This document shows positions 36,658 to 44,741 of a stretch of 64,000 nucleotides of DNA, one piece after another. The position numbers were made by a program, and so were the translations under genes. Positions within the stretch are counted from its first letter, which is position 1, and each line of letters begins with the position of its first letter. Where the stretch lies: NCBI RefSeq assembly GCF_000632455.1, contig NZ_JFYL01000009.1, positions 1 to 64,000 on the forward strand. Direction: 5' to 3'. The notes beneath the pieces are model-generated. The model saw only the letters and a list, made by a program, of their open reading frames with translations, searched no databases and was not told the DNA's origin. The stretch comes from Acinetobacter sp. Ver3. Its GTDB lineage: Bacteria > Pseudomonadota > Gammaproteobacteria > Pseudomonadales > Moraxellaceae.

Positions 36658-37464
36658 TTATATTTTGAAATTTTTGAGAATTCTCAACACTGATATATAA
36701 AAAGAAAATATAAAGTTCAATATAACACCTTTCCTAACAATTGGTTCTTTAAAATTAGCGTAATGTTTAGATAGAACTTTTGTATGAGATTTATTATTTA
36801 GAGCATTGTAAATAAAACCTAAATTTTTATCATATCGTTCAAATCTATGTGGAAAATCTTCAATTACCTCTTGAATAGCTTTAGTGTACGCTACAGGACC
36901 TGTTACAAACAAAACTCCTTTTTTACCATAACTATTTAACTTATATTTCCAAGGTTTATAATTATCAATATTATTTACAACATGACTTATTACTTGTTTC
37001 AAAAAAGGAGACTTAGGCTCAGAAATAATAAACCACTGCTGATATTCACCATTATCCACACCTAAGTCATTTATTAAATAATCAAATAAACCAGCACCTT
37101 CATTAATCTGACCTTTTTCATTTTGCCATTGAGTAATAATGAATTTATCATCATCATGAATAACTGTATTTAAAGGATATATGCAAGTGCTCTTAATATC
37201 TAGATACACTCCACCTTCCCTATATAGGAGTAGATATCTAAAAAAATCTGCTTTAGCCGCACCATATATAGGATTAATTGCCAAGTAAGAATTTAGTATT
37301 CTTGGTTCATAATTCAACTTAATATAATTTAAAATATCATCATCTGTATAAAAGCGATACTCCCAGTCTGGATTCAATTGTTTTAAATCTGAAATGATCT
37401 TTTCAATATCAGAAGGTAGTACTTTTGTACGATAAGTTTGATGAATAATTTTAGGAATAGCCAC
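36658..37464 (-). CDS. Glycosyltransferase family 32 (DXD sugar-binding)
   Basis: A 268-residue GT32 protein. IPKIIHQTYRT at residues 3-13, WEYRFYTDDDI, and the nucleotide-sugar segment KADFFRYLLLYREGGVYLDIKS are typical (OCH1/capsule type). A hydrophobic C-terminus (about 248-265) may attach it to the membrane. It starts three bases after the manC stop, so the two are coupled. Its donor is unknown. Confidence 0.88.
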   Translation of the reverse strand: MAIPKIIHQTYRTKVLPSDIEKIISDLKQLNPDWEYRFYTDDDILNYIKLNYEPRILNSYLAINPIYGAAKADFFRYLLLYREGGVYLDIKSTCIYPLNTVIHDDDKFIITQWQNEKGQINEGAGLFDYLINDLGVDNGEYQQWFIISEPKSPFLKQVISHVVNNIDNYKPWKYKLNSYGKKGVLFVTGPVAYTKAIQEVIEDFPHRFERYDKNLGFIYNALNNKSHTKVLSKHYANFKEPIVRKGVILNFIFSFYISVLRILKNFKI

Positions 37465-37467
37465 TAT

Positions 37468-38877
37468 CTAATTTCGTCCATATAGATCATCAAAACGCAC
37501 AATATCATCTTCCCCCAAATAACTTCCTGATTGTACTTCTATCAATTCCAATGGTACTTTACCTGGATTTTCTAAAGAATGCTTTTCACCTAATGGAACA
37601 TATATAGATTGATTTTCACTTAGCAGGAATGTTTCACCATTTTTATATACTTTAGCTGTACCTTTCACGACAATCCAGTGCTCTGAACGATGATAGTGTA
37701 ACTGCATAGATAGTTTGTGGCCTGGCTCTACAGTAATACGCTTTACTTTATATCTATCTGATTGATCTATACAGTCATATACTCCCCAAGGTCTATGCAC
37801 CACTCTATGATTTTCAACCTCATTTCTATTATTTTCCTTTAAGTAACCTACAATTTTCTTTATTTCTTGAACATTATTTTTATTTGCTATCAATAAAGCA
37901 TCCTTAGTATTTACGACAATTAAATTATCTACGCCTAATAGTGAAACTAATTGAGTTTCACTATAACAATAATTATTATTACTACTGTCTATTAAAATAT
38001 CTCCAACACATACATTATTATTTTTATCTTTCGGAGATATTTCCCATAATGCTGACCAAGATCCCACATCACTCCAGCCTACATCTAAAGAGACAACAAC
38101 AGCATTGTTCGTATTTTCCATAACTGCATAATCAATAGATTCAGATCGGCACTTTTCAAATATTTTTTTGTCAATCCGAATAAAATCGTCACCAAATTTA
38201 ATAGCTTTAATAGATTCTAAACAAACATTATATATGTCAGACGAAAATTCGTGCAATTCCTTTAAAAATTGATCATTTGAAAAAACAAACATGCCACTAT
38301 TCCATAGGTGTTTCTTATTTTTAAAGAAACCTTTAGCAACTTCTAATGTTGGTTTTTCAATAAAATTATCTACGTTGTATCCACTTAGGTATTTATGACC
38401 TATTTCTATATATCCATAACCTGTTTCTGGATGTGTTGGCACAACACCAAAGGTTACTAGTTTATTTTGTACTGCTAAATCAATAGCATTGTTAATTTTG
38501 ATGTGGAACTCAGCCACTTTTTCAATGATATGATCTGCCGCCAAAACCAACATAACACTTTTTTCTTTTATTTTATTTAGATACATTGCTGCAAGTGTAA
38601 TTGCTGGTGCAGTATTTCTAGCTGCAGGCTCCAATATTATAATGGGCTTAATCCCAATTTCTCTCATTTGTTCAGCGACTAAAAAACGGTGCTCTTCATT
38701 ACAAACGATGATTGGTTCTTCGAAATTGAGCCCCTCTAATCTTAGTATTGTACTTTGCAATAATGAAAATTTATTCTGACCAAGTTTTAAAAACTGCTTA
38801 GGAAATTGATTTCTTGAAAGTGGCCACAATCTAGTTCCACTCCCTCCAGCCATAATAATTGGTCTAACTTTACTCAT
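37468..38877 (-). CDS. manC: Mannose-1-phosphate guanylyltransferase / mannose-6-phosphate isomerase
   Basis: A 469-residue bifunctional enzyme making GDP-mannose. The pyrophosphorylase signature is AGGSGTRLWPLSRNQFPKQF (10-29); FIEKP, LWNSGMF and DVGWSDVGSW follow; the C-terminal cupin (about 360-469) has RPWGVYDC, LSMQLHYHRSEHWIVVKGT with the metal-binding His. No phosphomannomutase gene is adjacent; it could come from elsewhere. GDP-mannose synthesis in this locus predicts mannose or a GDP-mannose-derived sugar in the glycan. Confidence 0.95.
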   Translation of the reverse strand: MSKVRPIIMAGGSGTRLWPLSRNQFPKQFLKLGQNKFSLLQSTILRLEGLNFEEPIIVCNEEHRFLVAEQMREIGIKPIIILEPAARNTAPAITLAAMYLNKIKEKSVMLVLAADHIIEKVAEFHIKINNAIDLAVQNKLVTFGVVPTHPETGYGYIEIGHKYLSGYNVDNFIEKPTLEVAKGFFKNKKHLWNSGMFVFSNDQFLKELHEFSSDIYNVCLESIKAIKFGDDFIRIDKKIFEKCRSESIDYAVMENTNNAVVVSLDVGWSDVGSWSALWEISPKDKNNNVCVGDILIDSSNNNYCYSETQLVSLLGVDNLIVVNTKDALLIANKNNVQEIKKIVGYLKENNRNEVENHRVVHRPWGVYDCIDQSDRYKVKRITVEPGHKLSMQLHYHRSEHWIVVKGTAKVYKNGETFLLSENQSIYVPLGEKHSLENPGKVPLELIEVQSGSYLGEDDIVRFDDLYGRN

Positions 38878-38912
38878 TTATAATCCTCTCAATCCCGTAA
38901 TAAAAAAAACTT

Positions 38913-39833
38913 TTAGAAATCAATTAGTGTATTTTTTAAATATTTTTTTCTAATCAGATAATCATTTAAAATAACACGCTCTTTACCTGCCAGTTTTATC
39001 ACTTTAGGCTTCTCATTAGGTGCAAAATTAATTGCTAGGTCAATTAAAACTTTTTCTTTAATCCATTGATTTGTTACTTGGTATATAAGAGCATTTTTAT
39101 CACAATTAATCAGTACCATACTTACAGGATATAATCTCATTATTCTTTGGCATGCCACATATGCTACGAGATATTCTAAACGCCCAATTTCTTGAAAAAT
39201 ATCCCGACTATTTTCCATTTTACGAATTTGCTGGATATAATTTTTTGGCCCAATTTCAATAGCAAAATACAATTCATTAAACCAGTGTTGAAAAAATTTA
39301 TTTTTAGCAGTACTAGCTAATAACCAATTTTCAAGTACTGGAAATTCAATTTGTATAGTATTTTTAGCACGATAATAAGAAAATCCTTCGACTCTCTGTT
39401 GTTGAACTAAATCATTAATCCAATCTAATTTTTCGTATGTAATAATACTTGCATCCAACCAAATACCGCCGTACTGATAAATTAAGTTAAAGCGAATTAA
39501 ATCTGCACGTTGTTGAGCAGTTGCCTTTTTTACAACATCATTATTTAAATCGAATGAACAATATTCTCCGATATTATCAGGACCTAGAATATTTACTTCA
39601 TAATCTAAGTGCAATTTTTGTATTTGTGCAATACACTTCTCTACTAAAGGTGGTGTTACACCTTCCCAATACAACCAAATAATCTTAGGTATTGTTTTAT
39701 TAATTAGCTGAAGATTAGGGTTTAAAACTATAAGATCTGCATAATTTTCAATGTCAGATTGATAATTTTGTTTTTTTTGATGAAATTTTAATAAAAACAA
39801 ATATTTATAAAATAGTTTTTTGAATATTTTCAT
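38913..39833 (-). CDS. Capsular polysaccharide synthesis (Caps_synth) glycosyltransferase
   Basis: A 306-residue protein of the Caps_synth/GT32-like family: IPKIIWLYWEGVTPPLVEKCI (about 45-65), RADLIRFNLIYQYGGIWLDASI with the DXD-like metal site, and ENWLLAS. It is related in plan to the GT32 protein two genes downstream but clearly different in sequence. It begins with a basic, hydrophobic stretch. The acceptor is unknown. Confidence 0.87.
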   Translation of the reverse strand: MKIFKKLFYKYLFLLKFHQKKQNYQSDIENYADLIVLNPNLQLINKTIPKIIWLYWEGVTPPLVEKCIAQIQKLHLDYEVNILGPDNIGEYCSFDLNNDVVKKATAQQRADLIRFNLIYQYGGIWLDASIITYEKLDWINDLVQQQRVEGFSYYRAKNTIQIEFPVLENWLLASTAKNKFFQHWFNELYFAIEIGPKNYIQQIRKMENSRDIFQEIGRLEYLVAYVACQRIMRLYPVSMVLINCDKNALIYQVTNQWIKEKVLIDLAINFAPNEKPKVIKLAGKERVILNDYLIRKKYLKNTLIDF

Positions 39834-39868
39834 ATCAATTCCAGCAAAAATTTCCGTTAAATCTATTT

Positions 39869-40630
39869 TTAGTTTAAGTATTTGTGTTTTAAGGCATAAT
39901 AACGATCACGCCACATGCGTTTTTGTTTTTTAAACCCATATGATGCAGATCTATTTTCTTTTTCTTTACGTAAAATTCCTTGGCTCTGGACAGTTCCTAG
40001 AATATCACTATCGATGCCAGCTGGTTTAACTAGGGGTGGCCAAACACCTAATCCCTTTCCATTTTTACTCAACCATGTCTGAAAGAAAATATCCACAGGC
40101 ATATTAATAATTTGACCTGCTTGCAAAAATGCTTTTGCTCCTTCACGTGACCAAATTAAACCCAAACCACGAATTGGAAAATAATAGGCATGCCATAAAC
40201 TCACTGAGTTCAAACTGATAATATCTTTTGCGAACTTTTTCTTTTTTGCAGCAATATTTACTAAATACCAATCTAAATTTTCGTGCGTATCTAAATAATG
40301 CAATATAGCTTGTAATTGCTGATGAAAATTAGCATTTATTTTCATATCATCTTCGAGTACAACCAAGTAGTCAGCATCGGTTGTTAAGAATTTTTGTGCA
40401 CAGCCATAATGACTTAAATAGCACCCTAACTCTGAACTCATCAAGCGACGCCCTAAAAGATCTTGTGCACCAAGGTCATCATATTGACTGAATTCTGTCA
40501 ACGCTTTACCACGTCCATCAAATGCAGAAAATTTTTCAAATGGCCAATTCACTGAATTTAACTGTTTTGATGCCTGTTCTAGACGTTGATCACTACCATC
40601 TAGATTAATTAAATAAGTTACAACTTTCAT
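39869..40630 (-). CDS. Glycosyltransferase family 25 (LPS core type)
   Basis: A 253-residue GT25 protein, the group of LgtB/Lex2B-type galactosyl- and glucosyltransferases. It opens YLINLDGSDQRL; then SELGCYLSHYGC and VVLEDDMKI with the acidic metal site, and GLIWSREGAKAFL. It follows the Stealth gene by three bases. GT25 enzymes act on lipooligosaccharide, which supports the core-locus reading. Confidence 0.9.
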   Translation of the reverse strand: MKVVTYLINLDGSDQRLEQASKQLNSVNWPFEKFSAFDGRGKALTEFSQYDDLGAQDLLGRRLMSSELGCYLSHYGCAQKFLTTDADYLVVLEDDMKINANFHQQLQAILHYLDTHENLDWYLVNIAAKKKKFAKDIISLNSVSLWHAYYFPIRGLGLIWSREGAKAFLQAGQIINMPVDIFFQTWLSKNGKGLGVWPPLVKPAGIDSDILGTVQSQGILRKEKENRSASYGFKKQKRMWRDRYYALKHKYLN

Positions 40631-40633
40631 AAT

Positions 40634-41626
40634 TTACTCTTGGTCTAGAAGAGACTGTGGTAAGTAGTTCTTAAATTTGGCATTTAGGGCATCAATTACT
40701 TGCTGTCTTTGATCAGCTGTAAATTGATCTAAACTCTGAACGCACCCATAAGGAATATCTGTTTGCTGTAGTGCTTGATTAAAATTATCAATACCATCTG
40801 CATTTTTCAGATACGCAATATCAACATCTGGTAATAAAATTGCTTTATGATTTTGAATACATAGATGATTACTGAGTCCTACTGGCAGTAACTGATAAAA
40901 ACTTCGGAATCTTGGCGAAATCTGTTCAATTAAAAGTTGTGGATGTGCTTTAAAAAATGCAGCAAGTCGTGATTGTACTAATACATGTGGGCGATGGTGA
41001 ATCTCAAAATAACGATTGAGACCTACTACATCAGCACTCAGCATTTGTGCCATTGTATATTTAGCTTTAGGTGTTTTATTTAACGTCTTATTGAGCCAAT
41101 CGCGCCATTTAAACTTTATTTTTAAAGCTGTGCTTGAACTCCAATGACCATATATTTTTATTTGATCATTTACAATGAAATCTTCTAAAGCAGAAGGTGA
41201 GTTAAAGAAAAAATCATCATTCAAATACAAAAAATACGGTGAAATATCAGGAATATTCCATAGCATCATTTCAATGGATAGGGAGTTAAATGTTGGTAAA
41301 TAATTCTGATAACCTGCAAACAAAACTTGATGATCAATGATTCTAATCTGATCTTTTATAACTAAACCTTGTTGCTCAAACTCATCTATCCACTGAGGTT
41401 TCTGCTGATCTGTAACAATGTAAATATGCCTAGCATAAGGTACATACTTTAAAATCGAGGCAATATTATAATAAATTTCATTATTACTAGCATAGCGAGT
41501 ATTCTCAATTTTAACATCGGTATCCCGAAGATAAGATTGACGTTTTTGCTGAAGCTCAACATCCTGACCATCAACCCATGCAATGACAATATCTAAGCTT
41601 TGCTGCATATTTAAATCAGTACTCAT
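40634..41626 (-). CDS. Stealth-family sugar-phosphate transferase
   Basis: A 330-residue Stealth protein. Conserved region 1 is DIVIAWVDGQD (about 11-21); region 2 includes RYASNNEIYYNIASIL, IYIVTDQQKPQW, LPTFNSLSIE, and FLYLNDDFFF with the acidic residues. Family members transfer a hexose-1-phosphate, forming phosphodiester links in capsules such as meningococcal group A. The ATG at 41626 lies nine bases after the upstream gene; a TTG at 41644 would overlap it. This activity in an outer-core locus is unusual. Confidence 0.9.
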   Translation of the reverse strand: MSTDLNMQQSLDIVIAWVDGQDVELQQKRQSYLRDTDVKIENTRYASNNEIYYNIASILKYVPYARHIYIVTDQQKPQWIDEFEQQGLVIKDQIRIIDHQVLFAGYQNYLPTFNSLSIEMMLWNIPDISPYFLYLNDDFFFNSPSALEDFIVNDQIKIYGHWSSSTALKIKFKWRDWLNKTLNKTPKAKYTMAQMLSADVVGLNRYFEIHHRPHVLVQSRLAAFFKAHPQLLIEQISPRFRSFYQLLPVGLSNHLCIQNHKAILLPDVDIAYLKNADGIDNFNQALQQTDIPYGCVQSLDQFTADQRQQVIDALNAKFKNYLPQSLLDQE

Positions 41627-41634
41627 CAACAATG

Positions 41635-42405
41635 TTACTGCCAAGCATCCTTAATCCATTGACTTGGCAACACATAGCGGTACCATTTACCACCGCCACC
41701 ATTCACAGCATCAGGTGGATTAATCTCACCATGGAAAATAATAATTTTAGCACCTTCAGGTTTTACTGGTGGCTTAAAAAACGCCATTGGGATTTTTTGT
41801 AAACAGTGATATTTATAACTTTTACACCAGCTATCTGGCCAATAGGTTTGCTTCGCATGTTTATCTACATACCATGACAAATAGGCTTGTTCATTACGGA
41901 ATTTTTTTCGGATCTCATCAAAGTTCTCACGAAAATATGGTAATAATCCAGGGAAAGCGCCCAATTTAAAACGATATACTGAGCTATTACCTGTGATTCG
42001 CCATGGTCGTTTCCAGTCGTGAATAATTAAAAAATCACCTGGATAAGTGAAAAAATCATCCATGTTATCAACGATAACAACATCCAAATCTAAAAATAGC
42101 GCGTTTCCCTTTAAGCCATATAAGTCAGGCTCAAAAGTTGAAAGTTTGTTCCAACCACGCTCAGGCGCGCCTTCAGGCAATGCTAACGGTGGAATAGGAA
42201 AGCATTTAACATTTGGATCAATTCCTTCTGTACGGTCAGTGAGACAAACCATCTGGAAATCAACAGTCGTGTGTCGTTTCACCATATTGTAAAGACGATT
42301 CACATACTCAGAACCATATTTGGTTCCCCACTTCATACACAAAACAATGTTCTGTTCTTGTGCAATCTCTTCTTCTAATAAGACATTGTTTTCATGTATT
42401 GACAT
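41635..42405 (-). CDS. Glycosyltransferase with DXD motif, first gene of the cluster
   Basis: A 256-residue GT-A type protein. IVLCMKWGTKYGSEYVNRLYN, VCLTDRTEGI, WNKLSTFEPDL, and LFLDLDVVIVDN with the DLD metal site; later WRITGNSSVYR and IIIFHGE. This family occurs in Acinetobacter lipooligosaccharide core loci, but its exact sugar cannot be read from sequence. It is the first minus-strand gene, so the promoter of the cluster probably lies in the 168 bases shared with the divergent dehydrogenase gene. Confidence 0.85.
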   Translation of the reverse strand: MSIHENNVLLEEEIAQEQNIVLCMKWGTKYGSEYVNRLYNMVKRHTTVDFQMVCLTDRTEGIDPNVKCFPIPPLALPEGAPERGWNKLSTFEPDLYGLKGNALFLDLDVVIVDNMDDFFTYPGDFLIIHDWKRPWRITGNSSVYRFKLGAFPGLLPYFRENFDEIRKKFRNEQAYLSWYVDKHAKQTYWPDSWCKSYKYHCLQKIPMAFFKPPVKPEGAKIIIFHGEINPPDAVNGGGGKWYRYVLPSQWIKDAWQ

Positions 42406-42573
42406 GCCGTTTTATTCCACCTAATCAATAGCTGCATCATACCACAGAGTTAAAATATTCTTGAACGATAAGAATTCAAACTCGTCAAAATTGAAATCAA
42501 ATCTTCATTAAATTGTCACGTCTTAGAAACCCTATTTTGTCAAATTAAATTTAATCTGGCTTGAACTAAAATA

Positions 42574-43743
42574 ATGAAAATTACTATTGTCGGCACTGGG
42601 TACGTCGGTCTCTCAAATGCGATGATTTTAGCGCAACATCATGAAGTCACCGCCTTAGACATTGATCAAAATAAAGTAAATTTATTGAACAAGAAAATCT
42701 CACCTATACAAGACACAGAAATCTCTGATTTTCTAAGTAATAAACCATTAAACTTTAAAGCAACAACTAATGCTGTGGATGCATATTTTCAGGCAGACTA
42801 TATTCTTATTGCGACACCAACTGATTATGACCCTACAACCAATTATTTTGACACTTCAAGTGTTGAATCCGTGATCACTGAGATTTTAAGTATCAATCCA
42901 TTAGCGACGATCATTATCAAATCGACAGTTCCTGTAGGTTACACCCAACAACTAAAAAGTAAATTTGAAACACAGAATATTATATTTTCACCTGAGTTTC
43001 TCAGAGAAGGAAAAGCATTGCTGGATAACTTATATCCTTCAAGAATTATAATGGGTGAAAATTCTGAACGAGCACATCAATTTGCAAACATGCTCATAGA
43101 GGGTGCTTATAAAAAAGATTGTCCAGTCTTGTTCACTGACTCCACCGAGGCAGAAGCAATCAAACTTTTTGCAAACACCTATTTAGCTATGCGCGTTGCA
43201 TTCTTCAATGAACTAGATACTTACGCTCAAATATACCGATTGGACACTCGCCAAATGATCGAGGGTGTTTGTTTAGATCCTCGAATTGGTAAATTTTATA
43301 ACAATCCATCATTCGGATACGGCGGATATTGTCTTCCTAAAGATACTAAACAATTACTCGCCAACTACGACCAAGTTCCAAGCAATTTAATTCAAGCCAT
43401 TGTAGACGCGAATATTACTCGCAAAGATTTTATTGCACAGTCTATTTTGGAGAGATGCCCTAGCGTTGTTGGGATATATCGTTTGGTCATGAAAAGTGGT
43501 TCAGACAATTTTCGATCGTCAGCAATACAAGGTGTTATGCGTCGTCTCAAAGCACAAGGAATCAAGATCATTATTTACGAACCCACACTTTCAGAGAAAA
43601 AATTTCAAAACTCAAAAATCATCAAAACACTGGAAGAATTTAAAAAAAGAGCAGATTTAATTATTAGTAATCGTCATTGCGATAAACTAAATGATGTTGC
43701 AGATAAAGTGTATACCAGAGATATTTTTGGTAAAGATGATTAA
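42574..43743 (+). CDS. ugd: UDP-glucose 6-dehydrogenase (nucleotide-sugar dehydrogenase)
   Basis: A 389-residue dehydrogenase converting UDP-glucose to UDP-glucuronate. NAD motif [10 protein letters not shown] (7-16), [19 protein letters not shown], the hinge [23 protein letters not shown], and the catalytic Cys in [11 protein letters not shown] (about 253). The size (388-390) matches the short Klebsiella-type Ugd, unlike the longer Ugd of Acinetobacter K loci. It is divergent from the glycosyltransferase genes and convergent with ilvE. Confidence 0.93.
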   Translation: MKITIVGTGYVGLSNAMILAQHHEVTALDIDQNKVNLLNKKISPIQDTEISDFLSNKPLNFKATTNAVDAYFQADYILIATPTDYDPTTNYFDTSSVESVITEILSINPLATIIIKSTVPVGYTQQLKSKFETQNIIFSPEFLREGKALLDNLYPSRIIMGENSERAHQFANMLIEGAYKKDCPVLFTDSTEAEAIKLFANTYLAMRVAFFNELDTYAQIYRLDTRQMIEGVCLDPRIGKFYNNPSFGYGGYCLPKDTKQLLANYDQVPSNLIQAIVDANITRKDFIAQSILERCPSVVGIYRLVMKSGSDNFRSSAIQGVMRRLKAQGIKIIIYEPTLSEKKFQNSKIIKTLEEFKKRADLIISNRHCDKLNDVADKVYTRDIFGKDD

Positions 43744-43769
43744 AAAAGGACTCAATTGAGTCCTTTTTT
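43742..43769. terminator. Bidirectional terminator between ugd and ilvE
   Basis: Stem AAAAAAGGACTCA / TGAGTCCTTTTTT. Confidence 0.87.
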
Positions 43770-43780
43770 CAAAGCATTAA

Positions 43781-44707
43781 TTACTTCACATATGTTAACC
43801 AGTGAGCATATTTAGGGTCTTTACCTTGTACGGCATCGAAGTATGCTTTTTGGATTTGTGTTGTGATTGGACCACGAACACCTTCACCGATTTGACGATC
43901 ATCATATTCACGGATTGGCGTTACTTCTGCCGCTGTACCTGTAAAAAATGCCTCATCAGCGATATAGAATTCATCACGTGTGATACGGCGCTCTACAACG
44001 TCATATCCAAGGTCTTTCGCAATCGTAATAATGGTTTGACGAGTAATACCATCAAGAGCACCACCAGCGATATCAGGGGTATGAATCACGCCATCACGCA
44101 CTAAGAATACGTTTTCACCTGAACCTTGACACACATAACCTTGTGGATCAAGTAACATTGCTTCGTCATAACCTGAGTGCGCAACTTCTTGGTGTGCCAA
44201 AATAGACAGCGTATAGTTTCCTGATGCTTTCGCCTTACACATCGTCACGTTAGGGTGATGGTGTGTAAAAGAAGAAGTTTTTACACGAATACCCTTCGCC
44301 ATTGCTTCTTCACCAAGGTAAGCGCCCCAGCTCCACGCAGCAACCACTGCATGAATTGTATTATCCGTCGCTGCAATACCTAGCTTTTCCGAACCAATAA
44401 AGATAATTGGACGTAAATAGCAAGAAGCTAATTTATTTTCACGCACCACATCAATTTGAGCTTGTTCTAATGCCGCCTGATCAAACGGAACTTTCATTTG
44501 ATAAATTTTGGCAGAGTTTAAAAGACGTTTAGTGTGTTCTTTTAAACGGAAAATTGCCGTTCCATTCGGAGTTTCGTAGGCACGGACACCCTCAAATACA
44601 CCCATACTGTAGTGTAAAGTGTGTGTTAAGACGTGAGTTTTTGCTTCACGCCAATCAACTAATTGTCCATCTTGCCAAATAAAACCATCACGATCAGCCA
44701 AATTCAT
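43781..44707 (-). CDS. ilvE: Branched-chain amino acid aminotransferase
   Basis: A 308-residue PLP transaminase for the last step of valine, leucine and isoleucine synthesis. Motifs: LTHTLHYSMGVFEGVRAYET, CKASGNYTLS with the PLP Lys (CKAKASGNY), DEAMLLDPQGYVCQGSGENVFLV, and FFTGTAAEVTPIREYDDR. It lies 34 bases after glnE and probably shares its transcript. With aspS it marks the borders of the outer-core locus. Confidence 0.96.
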   Translation of the reverse strand: MNLADRDGFIWQDGQLVDWREAKTHVLTHTLHYSMGVFEGVRAYETPNGTAIFRLKEHTKRLLNSAKIYQMKVPFDQAALEQAQIDVVRENKLASCYLRPIIFIGSEKLGIAATDNTIHAVVAAWSWGAYLGEEAMAKGIRVKTSSFTHHHPNVTMCKAKASGNYTLSILAHQEVAHSGYDEAMLLDPQGYVCQGSGENVFLVRDGVIHTPDIAGGALDGITRQTIITIAKDLGYDVVERRITRDEFYIADEAFFTGTAAEVTPIREYDDRQIGEGVRGPITTQIQKAYFDAVQGKDPKYAHWLTYVK

Positions 44708-44741
44708 GACCTAAACTCCAAATTTTTATACACAGTCATTT

